Shown here: positions 20,761-29,896 of the stretch, piece by piece
Numbering within the stretch: the first letter of the stretch is position 1
How the letters are laid out: every line of letters starts with the position of its first letter
Assembly (NCBI GenBank): GCA_019649035.1
Contig: BMAT01012988.1
Coordinates: forward strand, 29,017 to 59,896
DNA: 30,880 nucleotides
Source of the DNA: Elysia marginata
Lineage: Eukaryota; Mollusca; Gastropoda; Plakobranchidae
Direction: 5' to 3'
Notes under the pieces: model-generated
What the model was told of the DNA's origin: nothing
Database searches by the model: none
The model's input: the letters and a program-made list of their open reading frames with translations, nothing else
Translations under genes and position numbers: made by a program

Positions 20761-21433
20761 ATATGCATGTATGTGTAGATCTAAAGGGGTTTAGAGACTA
20801 AACCTTTGGCGTGCTAACGCCTCCTAAGATGTTACTGCTAAATGGAGATGTAGATTTAATCTAGATCTAATTTAGATTAGAAACCAAAAAGTTTGTCTCA
20901 TAAATACCGGGCTGTCTAAATTTAAGTACAGTCTTTGAGACAACGGTCTATCGAATGATCATTGTTTTGTTCTGTCGATTTGCCACAAGAGTTAACATGT
21001 AAAGTCAAAGCAAAAAACATGTTACCATAATACTGAGAGGAAGATATCTGGAGTTATAAACTAGGTTGATTTATAAGTATTTATATAAAATATCTGTTTT
21101 GTTGTGTTAACCCGCATTGTGTCTAGTATAAAACATTAATAATATTAAAACTGTTACAAGTACATATAATTATTTAGTAAACTAATTTGACCACAACATA
21201 CTTATAGATGACTGGAGGCAGAGTACCGGTACTTCACAAGATCGATTACTTTCGGTTTCGTTTTTGCAGGTTATTGTTTTCTGAATGAAAATTGAACTGA
21301 ACGATTTTGACCTGTTCAAATAATCTAATGGGCTGGATCTATTGAGCAATGATATTTACAGCAGTTTTATTTTAATGTAGATCTTGATCTCTGTCCCCCT
21401 TCTCCCTGCCTCTCTTCTAAAAATTACTTTCAG
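20761..21433. other. Interval between candidate LSS promoter and IPK first coding exon
   Basis: Probably contains the IPK promoter and 5' UTR exon, but I could not pinpoint a donor or TATA element with confidence. It is rich in AGATCT/TCTAGATCT-type motifs (for example 20777, 20869-20878, 21379). Confidence 0.4.
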
Positions 21434-21435
21434 CC

Positions 21436-21590
21436 ATGAATCCTATGATAGTTATCAAAATAGGAGGCAGTGCTATAACGGAAAAAGATGAAATGGAAAT
21501 GCTCAAACCTGCTGCTTTGCAAAAGGCGATTGACTGCATACGGCAATGCGTTGAGTCTGGGGCGTCTATTGTTGTAGTCCATGGAGCAGG
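21436..21590 (+). CDS. IPK: IPK coding exon 1 (residues 1-51 plus 2 nt)
   Basis: Encodes MNPMIVIKIGGSAITEKDEM, then IVVVHGA at its end. This covers the ATP-binding glycine loop and the first part of the SFGH loop. Donor GCAGG|gtaatc. The exon probably begins at 21434 after the acceptor ttactttcag. Confidence 0.95.
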
Positions 21591-24500
21591 GTAATCAGCC
21601 ATTTGTAGAGATTTGAGTACCAGTATCTAATTCATTGTAAAATAAATACAAACAACAAAAAAGGACAAAATAGATGATATTATTGAACAAAACAGATTCA
21701 CGTAAAATATTTTGACAGATAAGGGGAACAGCCAATGTAAAAATGTTGTATTGTAATTTGTATAGTCTGCTCCGCCTGTGCAGATAAATCAAAATTAAAC
21801 TTTGTTCCTGTTAGGTTCGAACTGTCTGAATTGGACTGTATTAATATCTAATTTCTAAAAGCCTTAGCAATGAACTATGTGGCAAACCATAAATTTGCTA
21901 CTGCTTGCCTCACCCTCATAAACTCTTAAGAGACACTTTAGAAGCCCTTTAACAGGCTTATTTAAATTGTTACACAATAACTTTTTATGTGCAGCTCTTG
22001 TTTTGATAAAATGATTCAAGAAATAAAGACAATAAATAAATTGCAATAAAGACAACTTTTGCTTCAACGAGAATTCTTAAAAAAGCACTGAGCATCATTG
22101 TATCAGTAATCACATTTTGGAAAAGGCTTTTAAGCTATCAGTTTCTGTCCTGGTATTGGATATGTTGAGATCAATTGTTTTGAATTGTGTGATTATTCAA
22201 GAAAACTTCATGAAGCTATTGGGTATTTTGTTACCCTCCCCCTTCTCTCGCTTTCATTTTTTAATTCTTATTGATAAAATCTAACATTTTACAGAATTTT
22301 AACCAAATCCTTTAATTTTTAAAGATATTTATGCCTCCCCACCATCAACAACCCGTCGAAAAAAGATGGAAAAAAATCTAAAAATTTAAAACGAAAGGTC
22401 TTATTAAATTAATATTTTCTGCACTTATACAAGTATGTCAGAAGGTTTTCTTTTTAGTTAAGTTTATATCCATTTTATTTGTCTTAAATTGCTTTCACAG
22501 TTCATTTGGACATCATCATGCAAAGGAGTTTGAGATAAATAAAGGAATCCCTAGCTTAATGGACAAGAAAGAGCAAGAGAATAAAATGCTAGGCTTTTCT
22601 TTGACAAGGCAATCTGTTCAAAAGGTAAATAACAAGTGATGAAGCACCATTAAAATTTAGACAGCAGCAATATGGATGCTGTGCTAATTCACTTTTAATC
22701 ATGACCTTATTTTTTCAGCTCATAATCAAGTCCATTCTTTGCACATTTACCCGACAATGAGACTTTAGGTCAAGTGGATAAAATCACTGTCATTCTAAGC
22801 GCATCATTTTTTAAAGAGCTTTTATATATTTTTATCCTCAAGGTTGAATGTAGAATGCAGATTGTAAGCCATTCATTAAAGAAAGCAAAGATTACCCCGC
22901 CACATTTTTACAGCGCACAAGGTATTAAAAACCTTTCTCCAATTCTATCACCAATGATCACACAAAATTATTCTCAAATTTGCAACAAATATCTCAACTA
23001 ACTCAGCATTTGCATAGTACTAGTAGAAAAAGTGATATCAAAATCAGGGATAAATTAAAGCCCTCTGCTTAAAGACATATTATCCTACATCTTTCCTGTA
23101 CAGTGAGGTTATAAAAATCTATGTATTGAATCTATAACTGAGGAAACAGATTTCCTTTTCATTGATGGTTACTTCTGAGTCATGCTCTCTCAGCTCTCTT
23201 TTTGTTTTTAGAAAACAACAAAACAGGTGCGCAATCTAGTATAAGTATTGAAATTTTTTTTAATATGACAGAAGAAATTATCCCAACTAACTCTTTTGGT
23301 AAAAAGACCAAATGCCTTGTTACCAAAACTCATTAAACATACACACACACACCCATTCAGTGATAGATAAAGAAATGATTGCCTACATTACTTCCTGTGT
23401 GCTGTGTGCCGTTATTTGTGACCTATAGTTTAAGTGAGTTTCAGTAAAAAGAAATTATCCTTTTTTATAGACTATAGATACAATCACACAAGCGGTCATA
23501 GATAAAGTAAGGAACCAGATTTATTTCTTCTTGTGTGCTGTTTCAATGCTCCTATTTGTTAACTTTTTGTCAGTTTTGTTTTTCGGCGAGTTTCGGTAAA
23601 CTCTCATTACAATGCATTTATTTGTGAACCTCCAGTGCTTTTAGTGAGTTTTGGTAAAAAGTTGGAGTATACCCCTGGAAATAGGGTTAATTTTTTATAA
23701 ATTTAGTTCCGCTGTTTTTTTTTTTAATTTAAAGCCAAATTTAACTTCCCTATTGCTCTATCTTCCACAGCTCAACCAGTTGGTAGTGAAAGCATTTTTG
23801 GATGTTGGTGTGCCTGCAGTAGGATGTTCAGTTAGTAAAAAAAATCACATGTAAATTGTAATTCACATACCAATTCAATAATGGCTGTTTATACAACAAT
23901 CTGTTCACACAGAACAACCTCAAAAACCTAATCTGCTCTGATCTCCCTTATCAATTTGCACAAACTCCCTATTGTATAAAAAGCCTATTCATTCCAGTAA
24001 CAGTTATCACATGCTTTTTTACCATCTCAGCAAAACACTTTGGCTGTTTCTTACCTTTTTTTTAAAGTTGATCTATTTACCTGTGCTTGCCAGTCAATTG
24101 GGTTTTTTTTTAAAACATTTTTAGTAACATATAAAGAAATTTAAAAAGACAGGTGGTTGGAAGTTAATTATTATTAATGTTTTTGTTATGAGGGATCTTT
24201 ACATGGTTGTTTCTTTTCTGGAGTTGTTCACCTTTCAAAAGGGCTTCCTTCATCCCAAATGCAAGTACAGTAAAACCTCGTTATACCGCCAATAACAGTG
24301 CCACCATAAAGTTGGCATTATAAAGAGAGTGGCGGTACAGCGAGCAAAACAAGGGAGGCAAAAAATTTCAACAACATGACGACTATTGCCAAGCATCACA
24401 TGCCTAGAGTAGACCTATACCCTTTCTCACCTTCTTCCTGTCCCTTCCCCATTCTCCCCCCTCTCTCTTTGTCTTTCACACGCGCTCGCTGGCTCTTGTC

Positions 24501-27500
24501 TGTCCACGCAACCATCGGCGCCGCGCCTCTTGTGTGCGTGTGTGTGGAAAGTGATGAGGGAGGGGCAGACAGAGAGTAGGTTAGTGCGGCGGCTAGGCTT
24601 TGTGGTTTTACGCTGGCGGTATAGCGGGCATTTTTTATTGTGTTTACTGATATTATGTACGGCGGTAGGGACTGGCGGATGGCGGTACAAAAAGTTATTT
24701 TACTAATTTATATAGCAGCTTAACGGTACTGTAGCCAAAAGCAGGCGGTAAAGCGGGGGGCGGTATGACGAGGTTTCACTGTAGACTCTTTATTACAGCC
24801 GAGTCAATCTCCTAAGGACAGAGCCAATAACATCAACTCAGGTAAAAAATCAATTTTTCTGGAATTCCCCAAAATTACATCTATTGGCCCCATTAGACAT
24901 AAAAAAGAATCAAATGAACTGAAAATTAACTTGCAACTTCGATATAGTGCAGTAGACTATACTACACATATGGCAGCCTGTATTAATGTCAAAATTTACA
25001 AAGTTTTTAGTTCATTAATTTAATTTTTGGGTTGTTTTTTCTTAATACCTCTGAGGAGTTGGTGAGACATTGAAGTTTGCAATAACTAAACTGCTTATTT
25101 TCTTTGTTGTTAAAATAATTTGTACCTATAAATTTTTAAAAAGATTGGGAGACATAATTTGTGCTTTGTGCAAATAAAAAACATACGTAGCTAATGTTTC
25201 TAAGCCTTAAACTAAAGTAAAGTAAGCTCTTTAGACTGTGCCTCTATGACTTTTTGTTTTCTCATGAAAAAACAAATTTTTGCAATATTTAATATTTTAT
25301 TTTTTTGCACAGCACTATTTTATGCACATAAATTCTTTTAGCCTTGCAGTTCATGGAGGACAAGACAGAAAGAGCTAGTGAGTTGGCCCAAAAAAACAAT
25401 TGGCCACCTGTTAGATAAAAAGTTGGTGCCAGTTTTGCATGGTGACTGCTGTATCGATGAAACTGTTGGCTGTTTCATTCTCAGTGGGGATACCATTATT
25501 AAAGTAAGAAAAGAGGTGCATGGTATAACTATAACCCACATTTAAAACTAAAGTTACACTATCAAGAACTATTTAGATTTGAAAATTCTTATTTTCTCTC
25601 TATCTGGGCCTTGTAATTTTTTTTTGGAAATTAAGAAAACCCAAATCAGCCATCTCGGTAACAAAAACAGAGCTTTCTTAAGGAAAAAACTGTTATTTAG
25701 ACAAGTCATTGAGATCTTTAGAATTAGATATTAATAAAAGTCCCAGCCAGTAAGAAAGTAAAAAGCTGGGAAAAAAAGGATATACATGTACATTGTAATC
25801 CGTTTATATCAATTTGCCTTTGAAGATCGATATATATTGTCAATAAATAAAATAAAGAGACTAAGAAGAAAAAAACAGGGGAGGTCAACAACGCTGAAAT
25901 CATCAATAATAACTCATTACTGCTTTTGTTTTGCTTTTCACTGAAAACGACTTTGGGAGGCATTAGTCTTGCTGTGTTGTTAGTCGTTGTTTTTTTTACT
26001 ATTTAAATTAATGAAATCTTTTTTCTTTCATAAACCCATAACTTTTGAGTTCTTTCTTTACTTTTTGTTTTCTTAATGTCTTTTTTAATCAATTCAGTGG
26101 TCGGTATGTCAATAATAAAAAAGGCTGGGGAAAAAAGTCCATATAAGATGAATTATTTAGTAAGATGAAGATGAAAAAATTCTGTGATAAAAAACATGTT
26201 GACATGTCAAAATGTTGAGAATGTGGCTTTCGATACAAGTGGACTATACAGTAGGAATAAGAGAATATAGGTAATAACAATTTTGCAGTAGATAGACTAG
26301 GTATATGTAGAATTGTGTCCACCTAAGCTCCTAAATACTTGAATTTTAATGTTGGTAATAATTTTCTAGTCCTTTTTTTTATCAAAAGTGTTACAGAGAC
26401 AAAGGTGGACATAAAAATGGATACTGGCAATAATCAGTAATGTTGAGTCTGATGCTTGTGGGCGCAAGACCTAGTATATATTTTGAATTTTGGACAAACC
26501 AGAGTAACATTAGTCTCCCAGACTGCACTTAATTGATTTTTTTTCTTTGTTCCAGACTTTGTGTTTATCTTTTGATGTAAGGAGAGCCGTGTTCCTCACA
26601 GATGTAGCTGGAATTTATGACCGACCACCCTTTGAGCCAGGTTTGTCTTAAAGTTAAACTATGACCTTATCTGTCCTATATCTACCACTTAACCTTTTCA
26701 CATGTAGACAGAGAATACTTATTGATTTTGTAAAGAAAGTTAAGCATATGAGAATTTCTTTTAATGAAATTTGTTCAGAGAAATACTTGGCTTTCCATAG
26801 GCTTTTACAATATTTGTCCAAACTTTTTGGAGTGAATGACATAAGGTATTCCGTCTCACTTTACTGTTTATGTTCGATGTAACATATGATTAAATAATTT
26901 TAAACTATCGATTTGAGATCATGCCAAAAGTAGTTGAAGGAAAAAATAATACATTAATTGGATAAACAAGCTTTTAGTTTTACTATTACTATTAGCATTC
27001 ATAATAAGTATGTTCTAAAGTACAGTGCATCCTAAAATGTTCCAACACACAGAAAAAACTGAACTAATTGACTTTATCTTTAAAATAGGATGACTTTACC
27101 TCATTTCAGTGCTAATCTAATAAAAGCTAGTGTTTTAAATTTTAAATTGAAACAAAAGCAAAATTAGAAGTAAACTAAGAAGTCAAAAAAAGACCATGCT
27201 TCTCCAAAGACTACATTCACATTTAACATTTAAGTTTCTGAATGTGCTAAGTCAAACTCATTAGCAAAGTTACCCCAGTAACAGATAAATGGTTAGGCAT
27301 GAATTGTATATTTTTTTTACTATTTTTTAACAGTAATCTGAAATTGTTTGAATATTGTTTATTTCAGGTGCTAAGCTTTTAAAATCAATTTATGTTAGGA
27401 GTGACGGTTCAGTGGAACAAGAGATAGGGACAAGTCAGTCTCAGAATGATGTGACTGGAGGAATGCTGCTCAAGCTAAATACTGCAGTTGAGATTGTCTC

Positions 27501-27621
27501 TCAAACTAATGGCAGATGTCCAGTAATTGTGTGTGCTGTAAATTCTTGTGATTCTTCCCATATAATTTCAGAAGTAAATGAAAAAAATGCACAATGTACA
27601 AAAATTTGTTTGAATAAATAA
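21436..27621 (+). CDS. IPK: Isopentenyl phosphate kinase, 6 coding exons
   Basis: The product is an amino-acid-kinase-fold enzyme that phosphorylates isopentenyl phosphate to isopentenyl diphosphate with ATP. This is the last step of the alternative mevalonate route known from archaea, and a salvage step in plants. Exons 21436-21590, 22501-22624, 23771-23830, 25342-25503, 26556-26640 and 27368-27621 join in frame to 840 nt (279 residues, normal for the family). Motifs in order: VIKIGGS (6-12); HGAGSFGH (49-56), the family's phosphate-binding loop with the conserved His56; GFSLTRQSV (84-92); VGCSPCSSW (110-118); VPVLHGD (142-148); ILSGDTIIK (159-167); VFLTDVAGIYDRPP (179-192); DVTGGM (223-228). 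The SFGH signature separates it from other kinases of this fold such as UMP kinase and glutamate 5-kinase. The start ATG has G at -3 and lies 3 bases after a good acceptor (ttactttcag|CC), so an upstream non-coding exon is likely. No breaks were found. Confidence 0.95.
21591..22500 (+). other. IPK intron 1
   Basis: AT-rich intron; nothing recognised. Confidence 0.7.
22501..22624 (+). CDS. IPK: IPK coding exon 2 (residues 52-93)
   Basis: Completes GAG-SFGHHHAKEF and runs through KGIPSLMDKK and GFSLTRQSVQK. Acceptor gctttcacag|TTC; donor AAG|gtaaat. Confidence 0.96.
22625..23770 (+). other. IPK intron 2
   Basis: AT-rich intron with a short (AC)n run at 23340-23352 and the degenerate repeat array at 23358-23660. 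The 75-codon frame at 22774-23001 matches nothing known. Confidence 0.65.
23358..23660 (+). repeat. Degenerate tandem repeat in IPK intron 2
   Basis: ATAGATAAAG...CTTGTGTGCTG-type blocks recur about 135 bases apart (near 23362 and 23497). Segments of the type ATTTGTGACCT...GTGAGTTTCAGTAAA recur up to three times to about 23660. Identity is imperfect and the period is estimated by eye. Confidence 0.45.
23771..23830 (+). CDS. IPK: IPK coding exon 3 (residues 94-113)
   Basis: Encodes LNQLVVKAFLDVGVPAVGCS. Acceptor tcttccacag|CTC; donor TCA|gttagt. It joins exon 4 directly, because VGCS-PCSSW matches the family's VGxSPF.xxW motif. Confidence 0.93.
23831..25341 (+). other. IPK intron 3
   Basis: Holds the TIR element at 24268-24781. 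The remainder is AT-rich. Confidence 0.7.
24268..24781. mobile_element. Non-autonomous pogo/Tigger-like TIR element (MITE) in IPK intron 3
   Basis: The left end CAGTAAAACCTCGTTATACC (24268) and the reverse complement of the right end, CAGTGAAACCTCGTCATACC, agree at 21 of 23 bases. TA flanks both sides (24266-24267 and 24782-24783). GGCGGTA-type units recur inside (for example near 24331, 24613, 24678, 24744 and 24760), like subterminal binding repeats. The element is 514 bp with no transposase. Its GC-rich body contrasts sharply with the surrounding intron. It shares only the CAGT start and TA target with the element at 18589, so it is a different family. Confidence 0.88.
25342..25503 (+). 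CDS. IPK: IPK coding exon 4 (residues 114-167)
   Basis: Encodes PCSSWRTRQKELVSWPKKTI, then LVPVLHGD and FILSGDTIIK. Of two adjacent acceptors, ttcttttag|CCT is used because it keeps phase 0. The downstream ccttgcag|TTC does not fit the phase of exon 3. Confidence 0.94.
25504..26555 (+). other. IPK intron 4
   Basis: AT-rich intron; nothing recognised. Confidence 0.7.
26556..26640 (+). CDS. IPK: IPK coding exon 5 (residues 168-195 plus 1 nt)
   Basis: Encodes TLCLSFDVRRAVFLTDVAGI and then YDRPPFEP, the conserved nucleotide-site block FLTDVxGxYDRPP. Acceptor tttgttccag|ACT; donor CCAG|gtttgt. Confidence 0.95.
26641..27367 (+). other. IPK intron 5
   Basis: AT-rich intron. Short open frames on both strands near 26654-26882 overlap and have no recognisable similarity. 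Confidence 0.7.
27368..27621 (+). CDS. IPK: IPK terminal coding exon 6 (residues 196-279 and stop)
   Basis: Encodes GAKLLKSIYV, NDVTGGMLLKLNTAVEIV and a Cys/Asn-rich C-terminus ending KICLNK before TAA. Acceptor tttatttcag|GT. An AATAAA at 27613-27618 overlaps the last codons. Confidence 0.95.
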
Positions 27622-27762
27622 CATACTTTTATTTTGCCTACATCAAGATTTTCTATTGCATTTTTTATAAGATATATACAGTCATTTCTTTATATCTAAT
27701 ATTGTATATAAAACATATGTTGAATCTTTTAAATTTTTTACAATATGAGGAATGTGAAATCC

Positions 27763-27768
27763 AATAAA
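27763..27768 (+). promoter_or_regulatory. Candidate IPK polyadenylation signal (AATAAA)
   Basis: AATAAA lies 142 bases after the stop codon, giving a compact 3' UTR ending near 27785. A second AATAAA at 27613-27618 overlaps the stop region and could give an even shorter transcript end. Confidence 0.6.
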
Positions 27769-27789
27769 GCACATTAATGCAAAGGATTT

Positions 27790-29226
27790 CAAATCTTGCT
27801 GCTTTTTTATCGAGTTAAAGTATCTGTCAATACTTTATCAATAACACCGACCTCACAAAATATTTCACATGGTGGTATAAAAATTGTGAAAATTTGATGA
27901 GCCATTTATTTCTTAAATGTGAAAAAAATCTTACAGTTACAGTTTATGAAAAAATTGCAGCAAATATGATATGCCATTTAGGTCCAAAACTACAAAACAT
28001 TAGATGTGCAATTTTCAACAAAAAAAAAATGTAAAATGAATTAAAGTTTTAATTTAAACACTCAAACTACACATAGTCCAAATAGTTTTTTAAAAAATCT
28101 TTAAAATAGATGTGCCATTTTGCTGGCAAAGTGATAATTTTTTTTAAAGTAAAACAAATTCAACATACATAAAACATTCAAAATACACCTAATCTAAATA
28201 ATTCAAATAGTTTGTTTAACTAGAACTTCAGTCAAGATAGTGTCATATGTCAAATTTCAAAAGTTTCATATCATATAAAGTGGAAAGTAAATGGGAAAGA
28301 CCCAATACATTTGTATTCTTTATCAACCAAGCTTCTGAACGTTTAGCTTTGATGAATTTAAAATTGTATTAAATACCAAAATAGTTTACCTTGGTGCCAT
28401 TAACTTTCTTAAAATCAACGAAAATCCCCTATAGCTTTACTTGTAATTTTAATGTTGATAAAGTCACCAATAAAATTCTAGTTCTGAATTTTAGTTTTAT
28501 TTTTTAAAAGATCAGGCTTATAAGTTTGCAAGGCATTGAATCTCTCTTTCATGGTTATTTTTTAAGTCTTAGATCTATTTAGTTCTCAATCTAACTCTCA
28601 GCTTTTGTCCTTTTTTTTATTTTTCAAGTTTTCTGATCCATGGTGTAGTACTCTAGACCTGGTCACTGGCATTCACGTTTACATGATGATTTTGGTGGCA
28701 GTACCAATTTGCATACCTATTCAGCAAATTCAGCCACATTAAACTTTTATTTTCTTTACAACATGAATTTTTCAACAAGTTTATTTTGTGTTTGAAGCAA
28801 AATGATTCAGTAGATGTTTGATTTTAGCATTTCTTAATATCTCTGATAAGCAGTAGATCTATCCTTGCAAAATCAATAAAGTAAAGTAATCTTGTTTAAT
28901 TTAATTCAAGCTTTTTTCATTCCCAAGATGTTAAATCACTTGTACTTGACATTTATAACACTACCAGGCATTTGAATACATTCCAGTTATCCATTATAAT
29001 TCAAATCAAATGTGAACAAAATTTAACTGAGAATTATCCGAAAATTGAATTATCAATACCAGTAGGGCCTATACATTACAAAAGATGGATAAAAAATTTG
29101 TTAACCTGAGTAGAGTTATATTCAAACTTGTACATGTATTTGAATTCTCCCGTTTTGAATTTTTTGGACTTAACTGTATCTTAAAACTGCTTTTTTTAAT
29201 CATAATTTTGACAAAATTATCTCAAC
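27790..29226. other. AT-rich intergenic region downstream of IPK
   Basis: No open frame, RNA gene or bounded element recognised. A faint repetition of GATGTGCCATTTT- and TCAAATAGTTTG-type strings with a spacing near 106 bases occurs at about 28000-28220. Confidence 0.5.
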
Positions 29227-29231
29227 ATTAG

Positions 29232-29891
29232 TGTTACGAGAGAAAGAGTGTGTGTCGCCCATTATGGTAGTATGTTTGAGTTGTTTTGATGAGGTTGACT
29301 GTTCTGCAAGTTTCTATCGTGAGTTTTGACTTGAGCAATTGTGAGTGAACGTTTTTGTGTTTTCTTGGTGAAGTGAAAGTTTTATGTGAGTGGAGTGTGT
29401 CTATCAGCTTGGGCTGGTCGGTTGTATTTCCCCGTAAAACTTAAAATTGATGTTCAGGTTCGTTGCGAACGGTAAAGCAATCCTGAGTATAACAATCTTT
29501 ATTTCTAAAGCCAATTATAGGCGATTGTGAATTTTCACAAAGATTTAGATCTACTGTTGTATTTAACTATTACTTTACCGCCAGCGCCAAGAGGCACACT
29601 CGCCCGGGGACTAGACCAGGGTATTGAGTATTATTTGTATATTATGCTATACACTTGAGTTGGTGATTTATTATAATATTGTAGAGGGGCTTTGCGCCCG
29701 TGTGCGTTATACTTTACCAATTAACTGCCAGCCTCTGTGGCCATTATGTAAATAAATGTGACTGGGAACTGCCGTATTTGTAGTTGCTTCTTTTTAAAGA
29801 CTTGTGTTGTGGGTCAAATCGGCCTCTTGAATAATTGCAGTGCACTCAGGTTAACACTGAGTTTAACTTTATAACATAACAACTCATAACA
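29232..29891 (+). mobile_element. Solo LTR of an LTR retrotransposon
   Basis: The 660-bp element starts TGTTACGAG and ends CTCATAACA, imperfect inverted ends (8 of 9) bounded by TG...CA. It is flanked on both sides by the 5-bp duplication ATTAG (29227-29231 and 29892-29896). AATAAA at 29751-29756, followed by a GT-rich stretch, fits an LTR polyadenylation signal. There is no internal coding region or second LTR in the window, so this is a solo LTR left by recombination between two LTRs. TGTTACG termini with 5-bp duplications are common in Gypsy-type elements, but the superfamily is an inference. The strand is assigned from the polyadenylation signal. Confidence 0.85.
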
Positions 29892-29896
29892 ATTAG

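Noticed and set aside
24799..24841. Constitutive IPK coding exon between exons 3 and 4
   Set aside because: It has good splice sites and an open phase-0 reading, but its 43 bases would put exon 4 out of frame, and direct joining of exons 3 and 4 recreates the conserved VGCS-PCSSW motif.
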